Positions 10,079 to 21,413 of a DNA stretch of 28,617 nucleotides are shown here, one piece after another. The notes beneath the pieces were generated by a model. The model saw only the letters and a program-made list of their open reading frames with translations. It was not told the DNA's origin and did not search any database. Made by a program: the position numbers and the translations under genes. Source of the stretch: Ettlia oleoabundans (lineage: Eukaryota; Chlorophyta; Chlorophyceae; Chlamydomonadales); the NCBI GenBank assembly GCA_019693395.1, contig JAAMXP010001114.1, positions 1 through 28,617 on the forward strand, given 5' to 3'. Position 1 is the first letter of the stretch. Every line of letters begins with the position of its first letter.

Positions 10079-13000
10079 ATGCGTTATAAATGGCAAAGGA
10101 CCGTGCATCGGGCAGCAGGGCGCGCATCACCCAACTGCTGGGGACGTCATCATGGGCCAGTCCGACTGTTGGCTGTGCTGTCCCTGCTCGCTCTTGGTAG
10201 CGGTCTGGCGCGAGGTGAGCGTGCCGCAATGCCTGCAGGGGCGACAGCGAGGCAGGGGCAGCTCCACAGTGGGTGGTCACCCACCCCTCATGACGGCAAC
10301 GCTATGTGTCTGTTTGCTGCCTTTGCTTCTGCTTGGATATGCACTGCCATGAACTCTGCGATCTCTCGATTACCTATCACTGCCACAACCCTCACTTGCT
10401 GTGCAGGAGAAGTATTGCCAAATACTAGCCCCCGGGGTACATACACCATGCTGCCCGGCACACGACTCTACTACTCGGAGATTGGGCTGCTGGGCACTAA
10501 GGGCTACTGGGACTGGCACCGAATCGTGGACGCCTCCTCTGCACAAGTGAAGATGCTGCACTAGCGCTAAAAATCCTAAGTGTCAACCACATTCGCCAGA
10601 TCCTGTTTACTGCACCAGCGCCCACGTTTGCAGGGGTGGCTTGCTTATGGTGGCTGCCTGCTTGCTAAGCGGCCCTGCAAACAGATGCTTGGCCACTGGG
10701 ATAATGCAACTCGCCTGAAATATATTTGCCAGCAAATCAGCGACTCTTTGCACCCGTTACCCACACCACCGCCATGATGTGTCAGCACAAACCTAATTCA
10801 CCTGTGCAGAGGGCTAAATGTCACATAAGGCTTGAGTATAGGGTGTGCATATCTCTATGTGTCTGCAGGAGTGCGCCCTCAAGTGCCTGCATGACGACAG
10901 TGAGGCGCTGGCTGACCCCAGCTGGCAAGAGCAAGGCTGGGTGTGCAGCCTGTGGCGGTTCTCAGAGTATCCAGAGATGGAGCTAGGGGGATTTACACTG
11001 GAAGGTGAGCGGGCACACCTCCAGATTTTAAAGCCCAGTTGCTGCCATCAGCAGTTCCTGTGCACACACAGGGACTCCCGGAGGGTTTGGGCTTGCGCAG
11101 GAGCCAGATCTGCTAGTGTGGGGCGAGTGTAGTGGGGTAGTCAGCAAACATCAGAACTGTATAGAACTGCACTAACCACTTCTGGGCTTGGATGCATGTG
11201 CGGCACTAGTCCCCAACTGCAAGTCGTGTGCCTGCCAGCTCAGATGCTGCTCCTGAACAACATCGTATTGCTGGCGTGCCCTATCCTCTGCAGCCTACTC
11301 ACAGTGCCACCTGTACAACGTTCAAGGCTTCAACGGCACGCTGGGAGCACCAGTCGAGCAGGCAAGTGCCGGGAAACGACAATTTGGCATTCCCAATAAA
11401 GTGCTGGTCCAAATGCTGAGCGCTCAGCATTCTGCTGCTGAGCAGGAACACCCCTAGAGTTGTGTTTTCTACCACGCTGGTTTTGGTTCATGGCACAGGA
11501 GACATGCTGCTGCTTGGTACAACTCCAAAATATCCCAGTACATGGGTGGCTCAGAGGCAGTAGCCTTCATGTGCATCCCCGGAATTCAGCAGCACGTCAT
11601 GTGATGATTGTGAGGGTTTTGACACCGCTATTACACCAATTAACTTGGCTGTGCCGATCGTTGCTGACTTTGAGCGGGGTACAATGCAGGAGTTGGCTTG
11701 GGAAAGCTCTGGTCTGATTGTGTGGCAGTCTCCCGACGACGGTGCTGGCGGGGATGATGGGGAAGACAACATACCGCCGCCAGCACCAGGCTCAGGGCAG
11801 GATGACGGGCAGGCAGACAGCCCACCACCGCCAGGTTCAGGGCAGGATGGAGGGCAGGCAGGCAGCCCACCACCGCCAGGATCGGGGCAGGATGGCGGCC
11901 AGGCAGACAGCCCACCACCGCCTGGTTCGGGGCAGGATGGCGGGCGGGCAGGCAGCCCACCACCGCCGCCAGGTTCGGGGCAGGATGGCGGCCAGGCAGG
12001 CAGCCCACCACCTCTTAGCTCTTCACCACCCTCTCCTCCTCCACCCAGCCCTCTGCCACCCTCAATGCCACCACCATCCCCTCCGTCTTTACCACCTCCA
12101 TCGCCGCCCACACCACCTCCCCCCAGGCCACCACCTTCTCCCTCGCCCCCCTCTCCACAGCCGCCCCCATCGCCCACCCCGCCTTCCCCACGCCCACCAC
12201 CATCACTCTTCCCACCCTCCCCACCGCCACCAACACTGTCGCCGCCGCCACCCCCGCCACGGCCGCTACCCAGGTGGGCAGCTGCCCTTCCAGGCAGGCC
12301 CGGTCCCCCAGGGCTGCAGGGGCTGGCTGTCTCACACAGAAACCGATAGTCTTACGGCGACACTGCGCAGGGGCTGCCAGCTGCAAGCACCCCTGCTGCG
12401 ACATCTTAGCCCAGCAGTGCATTGGGGTGTGACTTTGCCTCCCTGCCTGCCAACCTGAACGCGGGACCGCTTGCCTCCTTGCTAGGGTATCAAACCACAC
12501 CACAACTGAGGTGCCATTTCCGCCCCTTCCCATACAACCCTGCACCTGCACCTTTTGTGCTGCCCTCTGCCTCCAACTGCAAAGCCCTGCCTGCGTTTAT
12601 CCACCATGCGCTCTTGCCTACCCCATGCCCTGCAGCCCTCCACCGGGTGACGAGCATGTTGTCAGATTCACCGCCTTCTTGCCCAACATGTCGACACCCC
12701 AGTTCCATCACTCGGAGTACATGAATTTGGTGATGGACTTCACAATGGAGGTGGCGGAGCCAACCAGCCAGCCCACAGTCGCGGTTCTGTCGCTGACTGA
12801 TGCTGTGGTTGATGGTGATGCAGGCGGTAGGAGGCGCCGGCGCCTTGCCTCGACGCTCGAGCGCCTGGGCTCAAGCGCCCGCAGGCTGCTGGGTCATGCC
12901 TCTATTGCCACGGGGGCCGACGACTCTGGAGGGGGGTTGAATGTGGCCACACGCGTCACTTTCCGCCCGTGGGACGGCCCAGCTGCCCGACGGCTGGAGG

Positions 13001-14760
13001 AAGCCCTCAGGCGGCTGCCCAACAACACCTGGCTCATTCCAGCCTATGGGCAGGGCTCGCTTGTTTTGGAAGTTGCTCTAGTGCTTGGAAGGGGCAGTTC
13101 ACCGCCGCCGCCCTCCCCGTCACCCCCACCACCCTCCCCCTCGCCCCACCCACCACCCAAGTCCCCGCCTCCGCCATCACCAGACGAGCCGATCGACCCA
13201 AGCGACAAGAAGCACCCACCCAGGCCTCCAATTGGTCCCATCAATACCCCACGGGCACCTCCCGCCTACCGCAACCCCCCACAGCCTCATCCTGCCCACA
13301 AGAGGCCGCTGCCGCCGCCGCTGGTTAGGAGGAAGAACCCTCCGCGACAGCCAGGGTGAGACCTTCATTTTTAAGAGATTGAACCGCTTGCGTGGCTGTT
13401 TTGCAGAGCTGCAGAGCAGAGCTTGAACCGCTTGCATGGCTGTGTTGGTGGGTATGGTGGTGGAATATTACATCATACAATGTCGGATGGCAGCACAGCC
13501 ACCGGATGGCTTTCTGCTGCAACCAGATGATTTAACCTCCTGTTACAGTCACTATGATGTGCCCGGCTGCTTTTCTCTCTTTCACGCTCTCCCTACCGCA
13601 GTGCTATGCCCCGTCCCCCACCCCCAATCAAACGGAGGCCTGTGCCTGGCCCACTGCCCAAGCCCAAGCCCATGCCAAAGCCTCGCCCTCCGGTGCCCCG
13701 CAGGCAGCCTTCGCCTCCCGCCCCCAAGCCCCGTCCGGCGGGGCCTCAACCCCACCCAGACAACAGGAAGCCTCCTTCGATTGGTCAGCTGCTGCAGCCC
13801 CATCCAGTCATCACCCAGATTTCAGACGTCACTGCCACGTCAGCGGTGGTGATGGTACAGGTGGTGCCAGGTCCCCACAGCCAGCAGTACAGCAGTATCA
13901 CCCTCACATGCACTCCAGAAGGGCCCTCGCCATCTGCCGCCGCTGCGGGGGCAGGTGGTGTGGGCGCCAACAACCGCCCAACTGGGCAGGCATCCACTGC
14001 TGGGGTGGCTGTGCAGCGTACGGCGGCGCTCAATCTGCTGCTGCCTGGCGGCAGCCGCAAGGAGATGGTGCGGGGCACGGCTATACAGATGGCAGGCATG
14101 CAGGCAGGGACACGTTACAACTGTACGGCACAAGCCATGACGGCATCTGGCCAGCGCTCACAGCCCTCGCCCCGCCGGTTCATAGACACAGCTCGGGTGT
14201 CGCAGGGCAACGGCCCGGGCAAGTCAGATTCTGCACCTGGCAAGTCAGATTCTGCTCCCGGCAAGTCAGATTCTGCGCCTGGCAAGTCAGATTCAGCACC
14301 CGGCAAGGGAGGCCCTGCACGTGGCGCCGGCGCATCTGCTGCTGCAGGAGGGAAGGCAGGCGGTGGCGGCGGCACCGGCGCGGCAGCTGGTGTGGCCGGA
14401 AAGGGGGGCCCTGCTCGTGGCGCCGGCGCAAGCAAGGCAGGTGCCGGCGGTGGCACTGCAACCACTGGGGTAAGGCCGTTCCCTGCAAACAGCAACAGCC
14501 AGGCAGGCACAGGTCGTGGGAACGGCGGTGGTGGTGGTGGTGGCGGTGCAGGCAAAGTTGGCGGTGCAGGTGCAGCAGGCCCGGGCAACGGCAAGGGCAA
14601 TGGCAACGGCAATGGCAATGGCAATGGCAAGAACGCAAGCCAGGGTGGCAATGCAGGTGCCGGAGTTGGCGCAGGGAAAGGGGTTGGCTCTGGCGCTGCA
14701 GGCAGCACCCACCCCTCTGGTAACAAGTCAAGCCAGCTGAAGCGGGTGCAGCAGGTATGA
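10079..14760 (+). CDS. Secreted Pro-rich wall/matrix protein (PAN-like, Pro-rich, FN3-like, Gly-rich)
   Basis: Firm exons: 10079-10214, 10407-10546, 10869-11004, 11294 to about 11361 or 11400, an exon ending at 12273, 12636-13355, 13602-14760. The N-terminus has a basic stretch, then a signal-type core (VRLLAVLSLLALGSGLARG). Exons 2-4 read as a PAN/Apple-like Cys domain (ECALKC, VCSLWRF, QCHLYN). Next come five Gly-Ser-Gln-Asp / Pro repeats and a hydroxyproline-type SPPPP region (12005-12273). A folded segment follows (VRFTAFLPNM to LVLEVALVLG, possibly SEA-like beta-alpha-beta), then more SPPPP. The last exon holds an FN3-like domain (PVITQISDVTATS ... AGTRYNC ... FIDT), four GKSDSAP repeats and a Gly/Asn tail. 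Inference: an extracellular matrix or cell-wall glycoprotein. The link between 11362 and 11690 is not settled. A TATAAAT at 10085-10091 lies just inside the proposed coding start, so the first exon could change. Confidence 0.75.
11774..12004 (+). repeat. Five tandem 45-48-bp coding repeats (PPPPGSGQDGGQAGS)
   Basis: Five consecutive units of 15-16 codons read PPPPGSGQDGGQ(A/D)GS with minor changes (DDGQADS, GGRAGS). They lead directly into the SPPP-rich region. The units are nearly identical at the DNA level, which suggests recent unequal exchange or slippage. Confidence 0.85.
13379..13443 (+). repeat. Short direct repeat in an intron
   Basis: A 21-bp sequence starting TTGAACCGCTTGC occurs at 13379-13399 and again, with one change, at 13423-13443, inside intron 13356-13601 of the wall-protein gene. 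No function is evident. Confidence 0.6.
14218..14301 (+). repeat. Four tandem 21-bp coding repeats (GKSDSAP)
   Basis: Four in-frame copies of GKSDSAP lie between the FN3-like domain and the Gly-rich tail. Most differences are in third positions, so the peptide is held constant. They are probably a flexible, modifiable linker. Confidence 0.85.
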
Positions 14761-15543
14761 GAGCTGTGGAGTAAGAACGAACCTCCCTGTGACATGTATT
14801 GATTGAGGGTCACTCGCTAACAGCAGTGGCTTCGGCCGTTGCACACACGCAACCACCTGGATTGCACTTGCCAAGGCTAGAGGACTTGTTCATTACTTTG
14901 CTCTGGCTTATCTCCCTAGAATTTAGCATTTTTGATCTGAAGGCATGCATCACACACATGCCCACCACACACTCCTTAATGTCCAACAAAACATCAACAC
15001 CCCACATCACACCCCACAATGCCAACCACAGGCATACAAACCATTCCTTCAGGCACCACAATTTTTACCCCTTGTTCTCTGATGGCCCACTGCAAATGTG
15101 TTGGCTACTTGGCCACCCTCATACATACATAAAAAAGCTGCAAGGAGACTTCAGACCTTCTTCCTTCCTCCCTGTGCTGTACCCTCGTGCCCGGATTCTT
15201 TGTTTGTGTTTAGGCACCGCATCACCGCATCTCAATGCCCCAATGACAAACAACTCCCTGAAATATGTCTTGATCCCCCAACTGGCACCGAGCGACTGTC
15301 GGGACATTGAGTTGGCATTTTATTTCAGCGTGTTCCTACTTGGGCGCTGGTTGCTGCAGACCTAACCAACACAAAGTGCGGCTGGCTCTAAAATAACCAA
15401 GGGTGATGTAAACAAGGTCAATTGAAAGGAGTCAAGCAAGCAATTTTCATAGGAAGAAGTTGTACTGCTATGGGTTATGTTGCCGGCCGGTTGTGGTCCA
15501 AATGGCGCCATAGCACAAGTTCAACGCTTGTCTTGCGGCTGCA
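14761..15543. other. Convergent 3' region between wall-protein and PHD/Agenet genes
   Basis: Both genes end here. TGTAA at 15407-15411 (+) is the best poly(A) signal for the wall-protein gene, 647 nt after its stop. I found no TGTAA on the minus strand for the other gene. The region is less GC-rich than its flanks and contains no convincing gene; its open frames (for example 14799-15365 plus) show no protein signature. Confidence 0.55.
15407..15411 (+). promoter_or_regulatory. Candidate UGUAA poly(A) signal of the wall-protein gene
   Basis: TGTAA in GGTGATGTAAACAAGG. It is the only exact match in the convergent region, though the implied 3' UTR (about 650 nt) is long. Confidence 0.4.
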
Positions 15544-18500
15544 TCACTGGGGCAGCGAGGCCTTGAATTTGCTGATCGCCAACGAGAAGAAATCTTGTCC
15601 CTGTGGGAGGCCGGGTACCTGCGCCTGGTGGGCATGCTGTGCGTGCTGCAAATCTGCCTGCTGCGAGTGCTGTGCGTGTTGTGGGTGCGCGTGGTGGGCG
15701 TGCTGTGCCTGCTGAGCTGTCGGAAGCAAGATGCTGGGTGGCTGCCCGATTACCGTGTCCCCCTGCAGCCATTGCTGCTGCTGCTCCCTCTGCTGCTGGA
15801 CGTGCTGCTGTGCCTGCTGTGCCTGCTGTGCGGGCTGCTCCCCTGCCAGCTGCAGCGTCGTTTGCTGGGCTCGCTGCTGCTGAGCCTGCTGCTGACAGTT
15901 GCCCTGCTGTGGCGCCAGCGGCACTTCGCAGCTCAAACCACGCGGTTGCAGGCGTGCAGGTGGCAGGGCTGAGGAAGCAGCACCGCTAGCAGCGCCGCTC
16001 CCTGCTGCTGATGCTGATGCAGAAGCAAACACATCGGCAGGAAGTACGGCAGCAAGCCTGCCGCTGCGTAGCAAACCCAGCAATGGCCCCATCTGCGCCT
16101 GCGCCCTGTGCGCCTGCTGCACCACCGCGGTGCCAGCGGCTTGTCCCCCCGAGGCTGCCACCGCCTGAGTTCCGGCTGCAGCAGTTGACCCTTGGATACC
16201 TTGGATTGCAGCAGCTGCCGCCTGATTTCCAGCCGCGGCGCCCGCCTGCGCTGCAGCACCTGCTGCTGCGGATCCTTGTGGCAGCTGCAGCATGCCAAAG
16301 CCCTGGCTGGCCAGTGGGTGGGCTGGGCGCACCTGGTCATATGAGTAGTAGCTACATTCACCACCTGCACGGCGGAAAAATAACAGAATAAACAGCGTCG
16401 CACAGCGACATAGCTTACTGTCAATACGGGGGCATGAAGGGAGCAAGATGGGCAATACAAGCATGAGGAGCCACTGCTTATTGAACTGAGCAATGTGGGC
16501 AATACAGAATGAGGAGCCACTCCTTATTGAAAGGAGCAATGTGGGCAATACAGAATGAGGAGCCACCGCTTATTGAACTGAGCAATGTGGGCAATACAGA
16601 ATGAGGAGCCACCGCTTATTGAAAGGAGCAATGTGGACAATATCAACATGTAAGACGCAGCGCAGCCGAACAACACAGCGACTGGCCAACCAGCCAGCCA
16701 GCCGGCCAGCCAGCTCACCCTCTCCCAGCGGTGGTCCCTCAAACCGCACTTTCACAACCGCTGGCTTCACTGAGGCCACCTCCCCCCTCCACCAGCCATC
16801 CTTGAAGAAGACCTGCAGGCATCACCAACACATCACAGCAAACACATTGCAGAAGAGGAAAGGGTGAGGAGTGTACAAAAGGGTGTGGAACAAAGTGGCA
16901 ACAGTGACACAGCAACAGGAGCAACCCTTTCGCAGGAAGTAGAGAGTGCACACGAACGAGGGCAGGGCAGGTGCATAGCCAACTTGATATAAGCCTCCAC
17001 CAGCATGAGACGACGAAGCCAGGGCGGCGCACAACGCACTTCGACAGGCTGCTTGGGCATGCAGGTCCTGTTATGCTGTATGGGAGGCTTGAAGGGGCGG
17101 ACGGCGGGGCGGATGCGCGGCAACACCCACTGCCCGTCCCCTGCAACACGTTGTGGGGGGGGTAAGGGGTTGGGGGGGTGGAGAGGGCCCGGGGGCGCCG
17201 GCGGGGCAACCAAACACCCGACTTCAGCTGTGCTATGAATGTAGAAGAAAGCAGTTTCAGTGCGAAAGGTAGCAACCGCGCCCCGCAGCGTAGGAGCACA
17301 GCAGCTAGCGGCTGTTGGCTGGCGGCAGGTTAGATTGGGAGCGCAGACGAAAGGCGGGTACGCACCTGTTGTGTGCAGCAGGTCGACCCATTCCCGGGTG
17401 TTATGGGCTGCAGCGACGGCACGAAGGGGCGTTTCATTTCACAAGTACATTTGATGGTGAGCATTCCTCCATGGCGCAGCAAGGCAGGCTAACGAGAGAC
17501 AACAGCTCAGTCACTCTGGGTGCTGATGGTCTTTATGAAGTACCAAGAGGGTGGTACTGCACCCACCTTCCCCAGTTTCCAGTACCACAGGGATGGTGCC
17601 ACACCCACCTTCCCCCTCCTCCCGAAAATCGCAATACTCCACATGGGCCCTCAGCTGCCTACCTGCTGGCCCAGGTGTGGTTTGAAGCTGCACCAGCCAG
17701 AGGTGCGGTACGGTGGGGTCATTTAGTGGGTTGCGGTGCGGGGATGCAGCCCATGAAGCAGGCTCAATCACGCAAGTGGCCAAGTGTTGCACACGTCAGC
17801 AATATGAGCCCCCATAGCATCTGGTGCTAGATGGTACTGCATTAATGGTCCCGAGCAATCAAGGGAACTGGCACTCCAGGCAGAATCTCCCACCCGTCTC
17901 CCGCTCTTCCTACCTGTCTTGATACAAGAGCCCTCCTTCCTCCCACTCACCTCCAGCAGCTTTGCCAGGAACCATGCCCCTCTGTAGTCCTCCTCTACCG
18001 CCCGTACCTCCACATATTCCCCAGGCTGCAGCCCCAGGGCAGCGGCGGAGGGCTGCACGGCAGAGAGCCACGCAAGAAGGGAGGATGGGGGGAATGCACT
18101 GTGTGTGAGGTAAGACAAGAGGGGAAGGCAGCCGATGCTAATCAAACAACGTGCACACAGCTTACCTGCAGACTAGCTGCCTTCGAAGCAGAGAAGGCTG
18201 AGGGGTTGCCGTACTCAGCTGCTGCTGCCCTGGATGCTGCTGGTCCTGCCGCTGTTGGAGCTACAACAGGCGTCGCCGCTGGCTCATTTGGACTCGGTCC
18301 TGCCAGGACAGGCGCCACACTGCTAACAGCCAGGTCAGAGGATGGCTGGGATGCGCTTTCCTGTGCTGTTGCCCCAGCAGGATGCGACCGGGCGGCATTT
18401 GCCTGCCCGGAGGCTGCTTGGAGAAGTGAAGAGATTGCTTGGCCCAGCGATGACCTGCCTGGCGGCCGTGCAGCGGACCCCCTGCCGCCGCCACGGCCGG

Positions 18501-21381
18501 ATGGCCGGCCAGGCACGCGGCTGACTCCCAGACCCAGCGGGGGGTCGGGCGAAGTTGCAGCCAGCTTATCCTTCTGCAGCGAGCACCGGAGCATACAAGG
18601 TTGTCACAAAACCGGCACCAAATCAACATTTACAAGGCTATCCAGCGCATGTACCGCTGTTTTTATGGAACATCCAGCAGGCAAAGAGGCTTAGCGGACT
18701 TGGGGCAGCCCCCAGGCAGCCGTCTGTCATGAGGGTAGAGCGCAAGCCCCTTCAGGCGTGCTCCACTCTCAAGCCTCAACATGAAGAAAGCGTTTGGGTG
18801 GCTGGCTACTATCGCCCCCAACAGTTCACACAGGACAGCCATGCACTCCGTTCGCACCATGGTCCGCCACTTGGCCCTGATCTCCTCCACGCTGCGCCCG
18901 CTGAGCTGGCGGGGGGAGGCCTGCCGCACCTGTTCCCACCTGCACTTGACTTGAAAGAATATCCATCCCTTAAAATGTCCCTCCCCAACATCAGCGTGTG
19001 TGCAAATGTACAACTAGCCACACGCACTTAGCTGGACGCAAATCAACTCGAGTATCTTGAAGCAAAGTGCTACAGCCCAGGCCACACAGCTGTGGCCTGG
19101 CCATCATGCAAACCACGATCCAGATCCAAACCCCCACGGCACCACAGCTACACAACAGCAATAGAAGTCGAGGAAACCAAGCTGTGGCCTCACTTGTTTA
19201 CGCCAAATCGCTGCACCCCGGAGATGAGAGCATCCACCTCTTCAGAGGACCTGAATGTTGCAAGCATAAAGGGAGGCAGGCGCGGTATGAGCTGAGGTGG
19301 CAAAGACATTATCAGATCCTCCAGATTGGCCGCTGCTTTAGCCGGTTCTGTTCAAGTCGTGCAGGCCAACAACACTTAAACAATAGTACAGAGGGAAGCT
19401 GCCAGGTGTACAACCACTGAGCGAGCGGACGAAACCCACCATACTGCCGCAGCTGGCTGTGCGCTGGTGTTGTCAGCACTTGGGCGCTCGGCGCCCGCTG
19501 CTGCACCCGCTGACGCCCTCTCTGCCTGCACTTCTGCTGTGCCGGTGGCTGAAGTTGCTGCAGGAAGACTAGCGCCTACTGCAGGTGCTGCTACCGGTGC
19601 TTGCACGCACTGATTGCCAACCGCTGGCTGCTCGCCAATGGCAGTTGCATGGCCCGCTGCCTGTTGTTTCCCAGAGGCATCAGCTTTTGCCTGTGGGTTT
19701 ACCTTTTGCAACTGCTGGCCCTCCTCACCAGCACCCAGCAGCTGCTGGCCAGCTGTCTCATCCACAGGAGCTCTGCCACCGCCACTTTCTTCCTGCTGGT
19801 TTGCTTGCTGAGCCTGCTGCGTCACCCGCTCCTGCGCCTGCCCTTGCTGCAGCACCAAGCCGGGTTCAAGCCCTGCTGCTGGCCCCTCCTGCAATCCCTC
19901 CCGAGCCTGCTGCACTGCCGAGGTGGCTGCCTGCTCGGGGGCTGGCGGCTGCATTGCACCAGGCGTTGACTCCTGCTGCGGCTGCATGGATGGTTGCTGC
20001 TGCCGCTGCTGCATTGCTGGTGCATGCTGCTTCTCTAGCTGCACTGTGGATGGCGGCTGCTGCTGCTGCTGCAATGCTAGTGGCTGTTGCGCTGCAGGTG
20101 GCTGGTGCTGCTGCCGCTGCGTTGTTGGTGGCTGCGGTCCGGCTGCCAAGGGCTGCTGTCCTGCGCATGGCAGTGCTGGCTGCCTCTCCGCTGTCGCTGG
20201 CTGCTGCTGCATTGTGCCTGGCACCGGCGGCGTTGCCCTCCCTATCTTGCCAGACGGTGCAGGCTGCTGAAGCTGCTGCTGGGCGGGCGGCCGTTGTGGT
20301 ACCTCTTTATCGTCACCCGGAAGGTCGTAGGCATCGTCAGTCAGCTGCTGCTGAGATGCAAGCCGCACCCTGGCAACGAGCTGGTGTGCAAGCCGAGCCT
20401 GAGGGAACTTGGTGGCCGCAGCGGCAGCTGCAGTTGATGCAGTTGATGCGGCAGCAAATTTCGCTGCAGCGGTGCCCTTTCTGTTGCCTTGCTGCTGCCC
20501 CACAGCCTGCTCTGCAGTGCCTCCTTTGTCCTCGCCAGAGACGTTCGGCGGCCCCTGCTTGTTTTTTTCATCGACAGGCAGAGGTGCTGACATGGCCGCT
20601 ACTGCAGGGGCAGCCTCCCCAACACCGCCGTCCTTGGCATTGCTGCGGCTAGCGTCACCTGGCGGCGCCACACCTCCCTTGCCGCTGCCTGTGGTGGCGG
20701 CCCTGCTGGCGTTGCCTGGCTGTTTAGGGGCAATCATGTCACCAGGAGCAGCAACAGTAGGATCACCACCACCAACACGGGCACCTGCTTGGGCCACACC
20801 TTGGGGGCGCGCCGACAGTTCCTGCTGCTGTCGCTGCACACCTACCTGCTGCAAGCCAGCCGGCTTCGCATATGCTTCCGCCTCCACCTTCTGCCGCTTT
20901 GAGGCGGGCTGCTGCTGTCCGTCCTCGGTCCTTGCGCTGTCAATGTCAGCCGACAGAGCAGCCACACGTGCCAGTTTGGCAAGGCTAGCAAGGTGTAATG
21001 CTGGTCCTCGCTCTGCTGCCTGTAGCTGGCCTGCCCTGTTGGCCTTACCTTGTGCTGTCTGCTTCTCCTTCTTCTTTTTGCTCTTCTTGTTCCCATCTAC
21101 ATGCTGCTCCTGCTGCTTGCCAGCGTGTGCCTGAGGGCCCCGGGAAGGCCCAGCAGCGGCAGCTGCAGCAGCAGCAGCAGCTGCAGCAGCAGCAGCAGCG
21201 GCGCTGCCAGCAGCGGCAGCGGCGCTGCCAGCAGCGGGTGACGGCTGCTCTCCCTGCACCGCACCAACAACCAGCCTCTGCCGCTTGCTGGGCGGCGACA
21301 CATGCTCTCCACCACTGCGAGCACCGCTTGCTGAAACCGCCTCCAAACGTGCCCTTCCGGGCGGTGCTGGTTGCTGCTGCT

Positions 21382-21413
<32 letters not shown>

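Noticed and set aside
14115..14813. 232-codon Pro/Ala-rich minus-strand frame
   Set aside because: Exact antisense of the FN3-like and Gly-rich exon of the wall-protein gene; the plus strand has the domain and the correct splice phase.
15595..15989. Cys/Leu-rich plus-strand frames opposite 15.6-16.0 kb
   Set aside because: They are the antisense of CAG-rich codons in the last exon of the PHD/Agenet gene; the apparent Cys/Leu richness comes from CTG/TGC repeats.
19585..20652. 355-codon plus-strand open frame
   Set aside because: Antisense to the large Ala/Gln-rich exon; the composition mirrors repeat codons and shows no domain.
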